From contig NZ_CP107939.1 in assembly GCF_036046055.1 (NCBI RefSeq), forward strand, positions 1,798,001 through 1,862,000: a stretch of DNA of 64,000 nucleotides. Reading direction: 5' to 3'. The notes below the pieces were generated by a model. That model was not told the DNA's origin. It saw only the letters and a list, made by a program, of their open reading frames with translations, and made no database searches. This DNA comes from Nocardia sp. NBC_00403 (lineage in GTDB: Bacteria > Actinomycetota > Actinomycetes > Mycobacteriales > Mycobacteriaceae). Below are positions 1 through 8,332 of this stretch, piece by piece; within the stretch, counting starts at the first letter, position 1; each line of letters opens with the position of its first letter. The position numbers and the translations under genes were made by a program.

Positions 1-1038
1 CTCGGCGAAGCGGATGAGCCCGGACGCGCCGATCGGATTCGAGGAGAGCACCCCACCGGAGGGGTTGACCGGCAGTGTGCCGCCGATTTCGGTCTCACCC
101 TTGTCGGTGAGCTTCCAGCCGTCGCCAGGCGGCACGAAGCCGAGGTTCTCCAGCCACATCGGCTCGAACCACGAGAAGGGCACATAGATTTCGGCGACAT
201 CGATTTCGGCGAGCGGGTCGGTGATGCCTGCCGCCTTCCACAGCGCGGCGGCCGCGTCCTGGCCTGCCTGCGGGTTCACCTGATCGCGCCCGGCGAAAGT
301 GGTCGGTTCGGTGCGCATCGCGGTGCCGTGCACCCATGCCACCTTCTTGCCCGTGGCTTCGACGGCGGTCGCTGCTTCCTCGTCGCCGATCACCACCGCG
401 CAGGCGCCATCCGACGACGGGCAGGTTTCGTCGAAGCGGATGGGGTCCCACAGCATTTGCGATGCGAGCACCTTCTCCAGCGTGATATCCGGCTGATGCA
501 GGTGCGCGAGCGGATTCTTCGCACCGTTGCGGCGATCCTTCACCGCCACCATCGCGCCGATGTGTCCGGGCGCGTTCGAACGGCGAATGTAGGAACGGAC
601 GTGCGGCGCGAAATACCCGCCCGCACCCGCGCCGACCGGCATGGTGAACGGGACCGGAATCGACAACGCCCACATGGCATTCGATTCCGACTGCTTCTCC
701 CAGGCGATCGCGAGCACGCGCTTGTGCACGCCGGCCTGCACGAGGTTCGCGGCGACCACGCCGGTCGAGCCGCCGACCGAGCCTGCGGTGTGCACGCGCA
801 GCAGTGGTTTTCCGGTGGCGCCCAACGCATCCGCGAGATACAGCTCGGGCATCATGACGCCCTCGAACAGATCGGGTGCCTTGCCGACCACGACCGCATC
901 GATATCGGCGATGGTGAGGCCCGAATCCTCGAGCGCGCGATCGATTGCCTCGCGACACATGCCCGCCATGGACACGTCGGTCCGTTTCGTCACGTGATGG
1001 GTTTGTCCGGTGCCGAGCACCGCAGCGGGGAGTGTCAT
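1..1038 (-). CDS. ltp3: Thiolase-fold lipid-transfer/aldolase protein Ltp3, 3' part missing at the window edge
   Basis: Thiolase-superfamily protein of the SCP-x type; the ATG is at 1038 and the frame stays open to base 1, so about 346 residues are seen and the C-terminus lies outside the window. Where thiolases carry the nucleophilic Cys, the segment at residues 81-93 (RVHTAGSVGGSTG) has Gly/Ser, which fits a retro-aldolase rather than a thiolase. The ATG overlaps the ltp4 stop codon (ATGA), so the two are translationally coupled. Gene order DUF35-ltp4-ltp3 matches Rv3521-Rv3522-Rv3523 of M. tuberculosis. In Rhodococcus, Ltp3 and Ltp4 are needed to remove C24-branched sterol side chains. The role here is inferred from family and synteny. 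Confidence 0.85.
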   Translation of the reverse strand, partial: MTLPAAVLGTGQTHHVTKRTDVSMAGMCREAIDRALEDSGLTIADIDAVVVGKAPDLFEGVMMPELYLADALGATGKPLLRVHTAGSVGGSTGVVAANLVQAGVHKRVLAIAWEKQSESNAMWALSIPVPFTMPVGAGAGGYFAPHVRSYIRRSNAPGHIGAMVAVKDRRNGAKNPLAHLHQPDITLEKVLASQMLWDPIRFDETCPSSDGACAVVIGDEEAATAVEATGKKVAWVHGTAMRTEPTTFAGRDQVNPQAGQDAAAALWKAAGITDPLAEIDVAEIYVPFSWFEPMWLENLGFVPPGDGWKLTDKGETEIGGTLPVNPSGGVLSSNPIGASGLIRFAE

Positions 1039-2066
1039 CGAGTCTCCAAAACGGTCACAAGATTCTGCTGCAGCACGGGGCCGCTGGTGGCGTGGGCGAG
1101 TGCGCGATTCGCGGTGCCCGCCATGATGGCCTCGGCCGCGAAGCCGATCCGCTCCAGGCCTGCGGCGAACATCGGGTTGGCCGCCAATGCGCCACCCGAG
1201 GGGTTCACCGTGGTCTCGGGCTTCAGGCCGATCGCCTCGGCGAGGATCAGCTGCTGGTGACTGAACGGCGCATGCAGCTCGGCAATGTCGAAGCCGCTGG
1301 TGTCACCGCCGGTAACCGCATGGGCGGCAGCCGAAGTCGAGGGGGAGACGGTCAGATCGCGGGCGCCGAGCTGAGGCGTGTCGACGCGGTGCGCCATGCC
1401 GGAGATCCAGGCCGGACGCGCGCAGAGCTCGCGGGCCCGGTCGCCGACGGCGAGCACGATCGCCGCCGCACCGTCGGTGATGGGTGCGACGTCATGTGCG
1501 CGCAGCGGGTCTGCGACATACGGTGTGTCGAGCAGACTTTCGATGTCGCCGGCAGCGCCCGCCGCCACGGCGGCCATATCGCGCTCGGTCCAGCGACCGG
1601 CATCGAGTCCGGCGCGCGCCTGTAGGCCCGCGATGGACAGCGAGTCCGGCCACAGCGGGGCGACCAGATAGGGATCGAGCTGCATGGTGAGGATCTGCCG
1701 CAGCGTGCCCGCCGAAGACTTGCCGAAGCCGTACACCAGTGCGGTCTTCGCCTGCCCCGAGCGCAGTTTCACGAACGCCTCGTAGAGCGCCCATGCGGCG
1801 TCCATCTCGACATGGGATTCGTTGATCGGCGGTACCGCGCCGATGGCGTCGATCGCCGAAATGAACGAGAAGGCCCGTCCGGCCAGATAATCGGAGGAGC
1901 CGGAGCACCAGAAGTCGATATCGGACTTGGTGATGCCGAGGTCGGAGTAGAGCTGCTGGAAAATGGGCACCAGCATCTCGACACCGTTGGTAGTGCCGAA
2001 GGTTTCCGGGACGTGCGGTGCGTGGGCGAATCCCACGACCGCGATGTCGGTGGCGTTGTCGGTCAC
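1035..2066 (-). CDS. ltp4: Thiolase-fold lipid-transfer/aldolase protein Ltp4
   Basis: A 343-residue protein of the SCP-x thiolase superfamily, the expected partner of Ltp3 in sterol side-chain cleavage. The position of the thiolase nucleophilic Cys appears to be Ala (about residue 90, in HVEMDAAWALYEA), so a classical thiolase reaction is unlikely. Late in the chain, ELHAPFSHQQ and NPSGGALAANP resemble the C-terminal catalytic loops of the family. The GTG start at 2066 lies 10 bases after the DUF35 stop codon; the stop overlaps the ltp3 start. The longer open frame upstream of 2066 runs inside the DUF35 gene and does not look like this family. Equivalent to Rv3522 by position and length. Confidence 0.85.
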   Translation of the reverse strand: MTDNATDIAVVGFAHAPHVPETFGTTNGVEMLVPIFQQLYSDLGITKSDIDFWCSGSSDYLAGRAFSFISAIDAIGAVPPINESHVEMDAAWALYEAFVKLRSGQAKTALVYGFGKSSAGTLRQILTMQLDPYLVAPLWPDSLSIAGLQARAGLDAGRWTERDMAAVAAGAAGDIESLLDTPYVADPLRAHDVAPITDGAAAIVLAVGDRARELCARPAWISGMAHRVDTPQLGARDLTVSPSTSAAAHAVTGGDTSGFDIAELHAPFSHQQLILAEAIGLKPETTVNPSGGALAANPMFAAGLERIGFAAEAIMAGTANRALAHATSGPVLQQNLVTVLETR

Positions 2067-2076
2067 GTGGGCCTCT

Positions 2077-3135
2077 CTAGAGGTGATGGGAGTAGGTGTC
2101 GTATTCGGCGTCCGGCTCGCCGGTGGGACGGAAGTGGTCCACGTTCTCCAGCCCGTAGCCCCATTCCTCGCGCGGCTTCCACACGGCCTCAACCCGCATG
2201 CCCATCCGCACTTCGCTGGCCTCGCAGCCGAGGACGAGGTGCAGGACCGGGATGTCGGCGCCGTCGAGCAGCACATAGGCCGCCACGTACGGCGGCTTGA
2301 TCCGCTGACCGAGGAACGGCACGTTCACGATGCAGAAGGTGGTGACGGTGCCGCGGTCGGGCAGCTCGACGATGTCGTCGGTCGGCCTGCCGTCGGTCGG
2401 GTTGGCGCCGCGCGGCGGGAAGTACACCTTGCCCGCGGCGTCGGTCCGCCCGCCGAGCAGCTTGCCTTCGGCCAGCCCGCGCAGGTAGATGGTCTCCTGC
2501 GGCGAGGCGGTGTGTTTGTAATCCAGGTCCACGGGAGTGGTGATCACCGTGATCGGCTCGCCATCGTCGACGGCTTCCGCCGGCGCGTGCGATGTTTCGC
2601 CCGGCTCGAAGCATGCGATGTCCTTGATGCTGCCCGCGGTCTCGGTCGCCCACCTGGCGACGACGCGCTGGCCGGTGTGGATGGCACCGGGCTCGGCCAC
2701 GTCGACGGCGTGCAGCAGGGTGGTGTCCGCGCCGTCGAGTTTGATCAGCGCCCACGCGAAGGGGCGATCGAAGGGTTGTCCGGGCAGTGGATCGTGCACC
2801 CAGGTCCACGATTCGACAGTGCCGGTGTCGGCCACATCGACGAACTCGGTGAGCGGCGCGGAGGTGATCGGATCGTATTCCGGTGGCGGCACGAGCACCC
2901 GCCCGTCCGAACCGCGTACGCCGACGATCTTGCGGCTGCGCAGCTTGGTCAGGAAGTTGCCGATCGTCGGTCCGACCGATCGGGTGTAGTCGAATCGCAC
3001 CCGAAGGGGCGCGCTGAGTACGTCGGGCACGGTGCGCCCACCGCTACCCTCGATGGAGTCGCTGCGCGACGCAGTGTTCAATTCCGACCCTCTCTCATTC
3101 GCGATTGTGCCGGATGCAGTATTCCCCTGAGTCAC
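2077..3135 (-). CDS. Double DUF35/OB-fold protein, aldolase partner subunit
   Basis: About 352 residues with two DUF35-like (OB-fold) halves, at roughly 45-180 and 215-335. It is first in the ltp operon and matches Rv3521. DUF35 proteins bind Ltp-type aldolases and complete their active site (shown for ChsH2-Ltp2), so this is probably the partner of Ltp3 and/or Ltp4. Family members usually have a rubredoxin-like zinc ribbon; here both corresponding loops (GVRGSDGRVLVPP and GGRTDAAGKVYFPPR) lack the CxxC cysteines. The GTG start at 3135 is uncertain, because similarity to the family begins only near residue 35. A KstR-like box lies 9 bases upstream, so the operon is probably KstR-controlled and may be leaderless. 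Confidence 0.75.
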   Translation of the reverse strand: MTQGNTASGTIANERGSELNTASRSDSIEGSGGRTVPDVLSAPLRVRFDYTRSVGPTIGNFLTKLRSRKIVGVRGSDGRVLVPPPEYDPITSAPLTEFVDVADTGTVESWTWVHDPLPGQPFDRPFAWALIKLDGADTTLLHAVDVAEPGAIHTGQRVVARWATETAGSIKDIACFEPGETSHAPAEAVDDGEPITVITTPVDLDYKHTASPQETIYLRGLAEGKLLGGRTDAAGKVYFPPRGANPTDGRPTDDIVELPDRGTVTTFCIVNVPFLGQRIKPPYVAAYVLLDGADIPVLHLVLGCEASEVRMGMRVEAVWKPREEWGYGLENVDHFRPTGEPDAEYDTYSHHL

Positions 3136-3144
3136 AATGTCGAG

Positions 3145-3158
3145 TAGAACAGGTTCTT
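3145..3158. promoter_or_regulatory. KstR-type operator between the DUF35-ltp operon and the LLM oxidoreductase
   Basis: TAGAACAGGTTCTT matches the KstR consensus TNNAACNNGTTNNA except for the final base. It sits between divergent starts at 3135 (minus) and 3194 (plus), so one repressor site could control both directions. KstR is a TetR-family repressor released by 3-oxo-sterol CoA intermediates; its own gene is not in the window. Confidence 0.75.
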
Positions 3159-3193
3159 ATTCTGCTGGCAAGAAGTTGGCTGGAAAGAGGTCG

Positions 3194-4234
3194 ATGGTGA
3201 AGTTCGGATTGCAACTCGGGTACTGGATGGCACAACCACCGCAGAATGCCGGTGAGTTGGTGATGGCCGCCGAGGCGGCCGGGTTCGACGCCGTATTCGC
3301 CGCCGAATCCTGGGGGTCGGACGCCTTCGGCCCGCTGATGTGGTGGGGATCCTCGACGCAGCGGGTGCGGCTGGGCACCTCGGTGGTGCAGATGTCGGCG
3401 CGTACGCCCGCCGCGACCGCCATGCATGCGCTGACACTGGACCATCTCAGCGGCGGCAGGGCGATCCTCGGCCTCGGCGTCTCCGGTCCGCAGGTGGTGG
3501 AGGGTTGGTACGGCCAGCCGTTCGCCAAGCCGTTGCAGCGCACCAGGGAGTACGTCGGGATCGTTCGTCAGGTGCTGGCGCGGCAGGCCCCGGTCACCAA
3601 TGCCGGACCGCAGTACCCGCTGCCGTACACGGGCCCGGGTTCGACCGGGCTCGGCAAGCCGCTCAAGCCGATCGTGCATCCGCTACGAGCGGATTTGCCG
3701 ATCTGGCTCGGCGCGGAAGGCCCGAAGAATGTGGCGCTGACGGCCGAGATCGCCGACGGCTGGCTGGCGATCTACTACGCGCCGCGGCTGGCCGGGATGT
3801 ACAACGACTGGCTCGACGAGGGTTTCGCCAGGGCGGGCGCGCGGCGTTCGCGGGCGGACTTCGAGATCGCCGCGAGCTGCCAGGTGGTGCTGACCGACGA
3901 TGCCAAGAGCGAGATCGAGCGGATGCGCTGGATCATGGCGCTCTATATCGGCGGAATGGGCGCGCCGGAGATGAACTTCCACGCGCAGGTGTACCGGCGG
4001 ATGGGGTACGAACGCGAGGTCGACGAGATCGGCAGGCTCTTCCAGGCGGGCAAGAAGGCGGAGGCGGCGGCGTTGGTCCCGGACGAGCTGATTCTGGACA
4101 CCGCGATCATCGGCGACGAGGAGCATGTTCGTAAGCAACTCGGGGTGTGGGAAGCGGCCGGTGTCACCGAGATGCTGGTGTCTGTTCCAGATATCGAGCA
4201 ATTGCATCGGCTCGCACCCCTTGTACAGATGTAG
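3194..4234 (+). CDS. LLM-class (F420/FMN) oxidoreductase, Rv3520c-type
   Basis: A 346-residue luciferase-like TIM-barrel oxidoreductase. The start MVKFGLQLGYW followed by AAEAAGFDAVFAAESWGSD, and the segments WWGSSTQRVRLGTSVVQ and LTLDHLSGGRAILGLGVSGPQ, are typical of the F420-binding LLM family. It closely resembles Rv3520c of M. tuberculosis, which also diverges from the DUF35-ltp3-ltp4 genes. The cofactor (F420 or FMN) and substrate cannot be told from sequence; a redox step on a sterol intermediate is inferred from context. ATG 3194 was chosen because upstream codons run through the KstR-like operator. The stop codon at 4232-4234 is itself inside the next KstR box. Confidence 0.85.
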   Translation: MVKFGLQLGYWMAQPPQNAGELVMAAEAAGFDAVFAAESWGSDAFGPLMWWGSSTQRVRLGTSVVQMSARTPAATAMHALTLDHLSGGRAILGLGVSGPQVVEGWYGQPFAKPLQRTREYVGIVRQVLARQAPVTNAGPQYPLPYTGPGSTGLGKPLKPIVHPLRADLPIWLGAEGPKNVALTAEIADGWLAIYYAPRLAGMYNDWLDEGFARAGARRSRADFEIAASCQVVLTDDAKSEIERMRWIMALYIGGMGAPEMNFHAQVYRRMGYEREVDEIGRLFQAGKKAEAAALVPDELILDTAIIGDEEHVRKQLGVWEAAGVTEMLVSVPDIEQLHRLAPLVQM

Positions 4235-4245
4235 AACACGTTCTA
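4232..4245. promoter_or_regulatory. KstR-type operator (perfect match) before the acyl-CoA synthetase
   Basis: TAGAACACGTTCTA is a perfect palindrome and a full match to TNNAACNNGTTNNA. Its first three bases are the stop codon of the LLM gene, and it ends 11 bases before the GTG at 4257. The same 11-base gap separates the box at 9152-9165 from the fadD19 GTG. Confidence 0.85.
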
Positions 4246-4256
4246 GATTCGTAGGG

Positions 4257-5813
4257 GTGACGACGCAGGAGTCAGTAGAAATTCTCGGTTTCTGGAATAT
4301 CGCGAAAGCGGAACCCGATCGGATCGCCTTGGTCGACCCGGTCGGCCGCGAGGTGACGTATCGCGAATTGGCCACGCTGGCCAATCGATACGGCACCGGC
4401 CTGCGGGCGCTGGGCCTACAGCCCGGCGACGTGCTCGTCAGCATGGTGCACAACTGCGTCGAGGCGGTCGCCGCCTACTTCGCGGCGTACCAGGCCGGGC
4501 TGTACATCGTGGCGGTGAACTGGCACCTGACCGGACCCGAGGTCGCCTACATCCTCTCCGACAGCGAGGCAAAGGCGTTCATCGCCAGCGACCGGTTCGC
4601 CGCGGCCGCGATCGCCGCGGCCGACGAGGCCGGGCTGCCGGCGTCGGCACGCTTCGCGGTGGGTGAGATCGAGGGCTTCAAGTCGGTGGCCTGGCTCGGC
4701 GCGGCCGACACCGGCAGGCCCGACAACCGGACCACCGGTGCGCCGATGCTCTACACCTCGGGAACAACGGGGCGTCCCAAGGGCGTTCGCCGCCCTTTGA
4801 CCGGCGCCGATCCGGATGTCGTTCCACCGCACACGAATGCGTTCTTCGGGCTGTTCGAACTCGCGCCCTACGACAACCACGTGCACATCTGCGGCTCGCC
4901 GCTCTATCACACCGCGGTGCTGAACTGGGCGACCATCTCGATTCAGCTGGGACACAAGGTTGTTCTGATGGATCGTTGGGACGCCGAGGAGATGTTGCGG
5001 CTCATCGAGAAGCATCGGGTGACCCACAGCCACATGGTGCCGACCCAGTTCCACCGGCTGCTCGCACTGCCGGAGGAGGTGCGCGCCAAATACGACGTTT
5101 CTTCGCTGCGCAGCATGGTGCACGGTGCGGCGCCGTGTCCGCAGGAGACCAAGCGGCAGATGCTGGCGTGGTGGGGCCCGACGGTCACCGAGTACTACGC
5201 GGCCACCGAGGGCGGCGGCACGGTGATCAATGGCACCGAGTGGCTGCTCAAGCCCGGCTCGGTCGGCAAGGCCTGGCCATGGTCGGTGATCAAGGTGCTC
5301 AGCGAGGAAGACGGCTCCGAAGTGCCCGCCGGCGAGACCGGGCTGGTTTACATGAAGATGGGTGCGTCGAGCTTCGAGTACCACCATGCCAAGGAGAAGA
5401 CCGAGGAGTCGAGAGTCGGTGACCTCTTCACCGTCGGCGACATCGGCCATCTCGATGAGGACGGCTATCTCTACCTGCACGATCGTCGATCCGATCTGAT
5501 TCTCTCCGGCGGCGTGAACATCTATCCCGCCGAAATCGAAAGCGTGCTGGTCACCCACCCGAAGGTCGCCGATGTGGCGGTTTTCGGTCTGCCACATGCC
5601 GATTGGGGTCAGGAAGTGAAAGCCGTAGTCCAGCCCGCCAACGGGTTCGAGGGCGACGACAACCTCACCGCCGAGCTACTCGCCTTCGCCGCAACACAAT
5701 TGGCAAAGTACAAGATGCCACGCTCGATCGACTACCTCCCCGAACTCCCCCGCGACCCCAACGGCAAGCTCTACAAGCGCAAGCTCAAGGAAAGCTACCT
5801 GGCCGCGTCCTAG
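4257..5813 (+). CDS. Acyl-CoA synthetase (FadD4-like, AMP-forming)
   Basis: A 518-residue AMP-binding ligase that activates a carboxylic acid to its CoA thioester. Visible landmarks are the P-loop YTSGTTGRPKG at about 166-176, YYAATEGGG in the middle, the GD hinge (TVGDIGHLDEDGYLYLHDR) and the C-terminal catalytic-lysine region DPNGKLYKRKLKE. By eye it is nearest the FadD4-type enzymes rather than FadD17 or FadD19. GTG 4257 was chosen because any upstream start would put the KstR operator inside the coding sequence; there is no clear ribosome-binding site, which suggests a leaderless mRNA. The substrate is probably a sterol or lipid acid, by regulation and neighbours only. Confidence 0.85.
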   Translation: MTTQESVEILGFWNIAKAEPDRIALVDPVGREVTYRELATLANRYGTGLRALGLQPGDVLVSMVHNCVEAVAAYFAAYQAGLYIVAVNWHLTGPEVAYILSDSEAKAFIASDRFAAAAIAAADEAGLPASARFAVGEIEGFKSVAWLGAADTGRPDNRTTGAPMLYTSGTTGRPKGVRRPLTGADPDVVPPHTNAFFGLFELAPYDNHVHICGSPLYHTAVLNWATISIQLGHKVVLMDRWDAEEMLRLIEKHRVTHSHMVPTQFHRLLALPEEVRAKYDVSSLRSMVHGAAPCPQETKRQMLAWWGPTVTEYYAATEGGGTVINGTEWLLKPGSVGKAWPWSVIKVLSEEDGSEVPAGETGLVYMKMGASSFEYHHAKEKTEESRVGDLFTVGDIGHLDEDGYLYLHDRRSDLILSGGVNIYPAEIESVLVTHPKVADVAVFGLPHADWGQEVKAVVQPANGFEGDDNLTAELLAFAATQLAKYKMPRSIDYLPELPRDPNGKLYKRKLKESYLAAS

Positions 5814-5825
5814 CCACCGCTTCGC

Positions 5826-5875
5826 ACCGAACACCCTGTGTTGCAACCAGATACCTGGTACACGGGGTGTTCGGT
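5826..5875 (+). terminator. Hairpin downstream of the acyl-CoA synthetase
   Basis: Arms at 5826-5840 and 5861-5875 form a 15-bp stem with one G-T pair and a 20-base loop, starting 12 bases after the fadD stop codon. There is no U-run after it, which is usual for actinobacterial terminators. Confidence 0.55.
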
Positions 5876-5978
5876 TGCAATACGGTGCTCGGATCGACAA
5901 GGGTGAAGATCGACAGGGTGCAGCTGCCATCGAGGCCGGGCACTGACCGATCGCATGCCGGGGTCGATAAGGTCCGAG

Positions 5979-6555
5979 AACGCCACCACAGCTAGTCCGC
6001 ACGCTGAAAGCCGTGTGCCTGTCTCACAAAGTTGCGGAAGAGAAGGTCGGGTACCCCACCCGACGCCCCCAGCACTGCCCAGTAAATCCCTTGGAGTGCA
6101 ACCAAACTGGACAGCATGCCCCGGGGTCGGAAAGCTGAGCTCACCCTCCCAAACCCGACACCGTGAACTGGTCGGCTTCACTACGCTCGATAACTAAAGT
6201 CTTGCGACGCAACCACAGCCAGTCCTCACGCTGGAAGCCGTGCGCCTGCCTTCCCAGGCTGCGGAAGAGAAAGTTGGGTACCCCGCCTGACGCCCCCAGC
6301 ACTGCCCGGTAAAACCCTTGGAGTGCAACCAAAACTGGACAGCATGCCCTGGGGTCCGAAAAGTTGAGCGCACCCTCCCCACGCAACACCGTGAACTGGA
6401 CGGCCAAGGCTGGGTAGCGTGCCCCCGCTCGACGAGCAAACTCGCGTCCCAGCGGTGTTCCGGGCAGTGCTGGGTACGTCGTGTGCCGTACCCGGCTTTC
6501 TCTTCCGCAGCCTGGGAAGACAGGCGACAACTTCCAGCGTGAGGACTGGCTGTGC
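5979..6555. repeat. Non-coding repeat region: two direct copies and one inverted partial copy
   Basis: Copy 1 (about 5979-6171) and copy 2 (about 6204-6400) are imperfect direct repeats offset by about 227 bases; both contain GCGGAAGAGAA, GGGTACCCC and CTTGGAGTGCAACCAA. A partial third copy of about 95 bases lies in inverted orientation at 6460-6554 (TTCTCTTCCGCAGCCTGGGA). Open frames through this stretch look like no known protein, so I annotate no gene between 5814 and 6638. No transposase or terminal repeat is visible. Origin and function are unknown. Confidence 0.7.
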
Positions 6556-6584
6556 TTGCGTTCCAGGCAGTTTCGGCATCGGCG

Positions 6585-6633
6585 GTAGTCGAATGGTGGT
6601 TGCGAAGGTGGTCCGCAACCACCATTCGACTAC
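6585..6633. terminator. Perfect 20-bp inverted repeat at the 3' end of the sigma factor gene
   Basis: The arms 6585-6604 and 6614-6633 are exact reverse complements of 20 bases, with a 9-base loop (6605-6613). The hairpin begins 5 bases after the stop codon of the minus-strand sigma factor gene. It is the most stable simple hairpin in the window and most likely a terminator. Confidence 0.75.
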
Positions 6634-6638
6634 GTTCG

Positions 6639-7649
6639 TCAGATCTCTTCGCGTAGTTCGGGGGGCAGGCCGAAGAGGGGGAACAGCTTTTCGGTGTCGA
6701 GGAAGAAGTTGAGACCGGCGATGGTGGCGCCGTCGAGTTCCAGGACGGTGATCGACCACGGCATCCAGACGCCGGGCTTCTCGCTCGGCTTGTAGTGGCC
6801 GAAGGCAGGGAGGCCGTTCGCGCCCTCGAGTCGAACCATCCTGGCGTTGCGGCAGGCTTGGCCGGTGCCGAGCATGAACGCGGCCACGTTCTCCGGGCCG
6901 GAGATCCACAGCTCGATCGGGGGCATGGACAGTGCGACATCCGCTTTCAGCAGGGTGGTCAGCGTGTCCATGTCGTAGGCCTCGAACGCCTTGACGAAGT
7001 TGTCGACCAGTTTGCGCTGGTCCTCATTGGTCTCGTCGTAGGTGTCGGTGGTTGTTGGCTGCACCTTCGACATGGTCGCCCGTGCGCGCTGCAGCGCGCT
7101 GTTCACCGATGCGGGCGACATGGTGAGGGCCTCGGCGGTCTCGCTGGCCGAGAAGCGCAGCACCTCGCGCATGATCAGGATGGCGCGCTGGGTGGCCGGC
7201 AGATGCTGACAGGCGGCGACGAACGCCAGCCGCAGTGTGTCCTTCGCGCTCGCGTGCTCGGCCGGGTCCGAACCGAAGGCGAGGGCATTGGGGATCGGTT
7301 CGATCCAGACGTAGTCGGGCTGCGCCATGGGCAACGGGGTGTCCGGCCGCGACGGCCCGGACAGATCCATCGGCCGGGCACGGCGCTGTGGACCGTCGAT
7401 CATGTCCAGGCAGACATTGGTGGCGATCCGGTACAGCCAGGACCGTAGGCTGGCACGGCCTTCGAACGAGTCGTAGGACTTCCATGCACGGGTGAAGGTC
7501 TCCTGCACCGCGTCTTCTGCCTCGAAGGACGAGCCGAGCATTCGGTAGGCATATGCGCACAGCTCCCGCCGGTGCCCCTCGAACGAGGAGAGCACATCGG
7601 GGGCGAGGCCGGCGGTATTGCCGGACAAGTCGGTCATGGAAGTCACCAT
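6639..7649 (-). CDS. ECF sigma factor, SigG-like, with C-terminal SnoaL-like domain
   Basis: About 336 residues. Sigma region 2 is seen in ELCAYAYRMLGSSFEAEDAV and AWKSYDSFEGRASLRSWLYR; region 4 in LPATQRAILIMREVLRFSA followed by a helix-turn-helix. Residues from about 200 on form a SnoaL/NTF2-like domain ending in LFPLFGLPPEL. This layout matches M. tuberculosis SigG (370 residues). The fused domain probably tunes activity in place of a separate anti-sigma factor; none is seen nearby. ATG 7649 was preferred over 7637 because of a GGTGGG stretch just upstream; the start is not certain. The divergent VOC gene is a likely target or partner, as glyoxalase-type genes are linked to SigG in mycobacteria. 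Confidence 0.8.
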   Translation of the reverse strand: MVTSMTDLSGNTAGLAPDVLSSFEGHRRELCAYAYRMLGSSFEAEDAVQETFTRAWKSYDSFEGRASLRSWLYRIATNVCLDMIDGPQRRARPMDLSGPSRPDTPLPMAQPDYVWIEPIPNALAFGSDPAEHASAKDTLRLAFVAACQHLPATQRAILIMREVLRFSASETAEALTMSPASVNSALQRARATMSKVQPTTTDTYDETNEDQRKLVDNFVKAFEAYDMDTLTTLLKADVALSMPPIELWISGPENVAAFMLGTGQACRNARMVRLEGANGLPAFGHYKPSEKPGVWMPWSITVLELDGATIAGLNFFLDTEKLFPLFGLPPELREEI

Positions 7650-7854
7650 GCCACAGCCCACCGACACATCACAGACCCGATGAACGTCGTCTGCCTGCCG
7701 AATCAAGATCATCATCACTAGTTGCGGAGCCACGTCGACGCCGGTTGGCGGGCCGCACTACTCCCGGCAGCGATGAGTTCTCGGCCGACGGCCCGTCTCT
7801 ACTGGTGAACCGAAAAAACGGCTCACGCATGGACCGAGGAAAAGGACGCCGAAC

Positions 7855-8274
7855 ATGAGCAGCAAGATGATCTTCATCAACCTACCCGTCACTGATCTGG
7901 GCCGGTCGAAGAACTTCTACGAGGCTCTCGGCTGGAAGGTGAACCAGGACTTCACCGATGAGAACGCCGCCTGCATCGTGGTCGACGACAACATCTGCCT
8001 GATGCTGCTGACCAAGGAGTTCTTCCCGACCTTCAGCAGCCGCCCGCTCTCGGACACCGTCTCGACCATCGGCGCCGCGTATGCGATCGCACTGTCCAGT
8101 GCCGAAGAGGTCGACACGCTCACCGCCGCGGCACTGGGCGCCGGGGCCGGCGAGGAGGTCAACGAGGACAAGCGCGCGCAGGAGGCGCAGGTCGGCATGC
8201 ACGGCCGCACGTTCATCGACCCCGACGGCCACCAGTGGGAGCCGTTCTGGATGGACTACCCAGGCAGCAACTGA
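7855..8274 (+). CDS. VOC-family (glyoxalase/bleomycin-resistance-like) protein
   Basis: A 139-residue single-domain vicinal-oxygen-chelate protein: MIFINLPVTDLGRSKNFYEALGW at the start, and GRTFIDPDGHQWEPFWMD at the end with the Glu/His metal-ligand pattern. A strong ribosome-binding site (AGGAAAAGGA) precedes the ATG. It diverges from the SigG-like gene across a 205-base intergenic region (7650-7854) that should hold both promoters; I could not identify -35/-10 boxes with confidence. The reaction is unknown; such proteins often act on methylglyoxal-type or antibiotic substrates, but many have no known activity. Confidence 0.8.
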   Translation: MSSKMIFINLPVTDLGRSKNFYEALGWKVNQDFTDENAACIVVDDNICLMLLTKEFFPTFSSRPLSDTVSTIGAAYAIALSSAEEVDTLTAAALGAGAGEEVNEDKRAQEAQVGMHGRTFIDPDGHQWEPFWMDYPGSN

Positions 8275-8279
8275 GCCAT

Positions 8280-8330
8280 AACGAAAACGACCCCCGGCGC
8301 GGAATGCGCAGGGGGTCGCTTGCTTTCGTT
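8280..8330. terminator. Bidirectional terminator between the VOC gene and echA19
   Basis: A CGACCCCC/GGGGGTCG stem with an inner GCGC/GCGC part is flanked by AACGAAA and TTTCGTT, so the stem is extended and has a T-rich tail in both directions. It sits between convergent stops at 8274 and 8333. Confidence 0.8.
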
Positions 8331-8332
8331 GT

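Noticed and set aside
6194..6940. Minus-strand frames through the repeat region joining the sigma factor gene
   Set aside because: They cover the perfect terminator hairpin and the repeats and continue as a shadow of the sigma factor in another frame.
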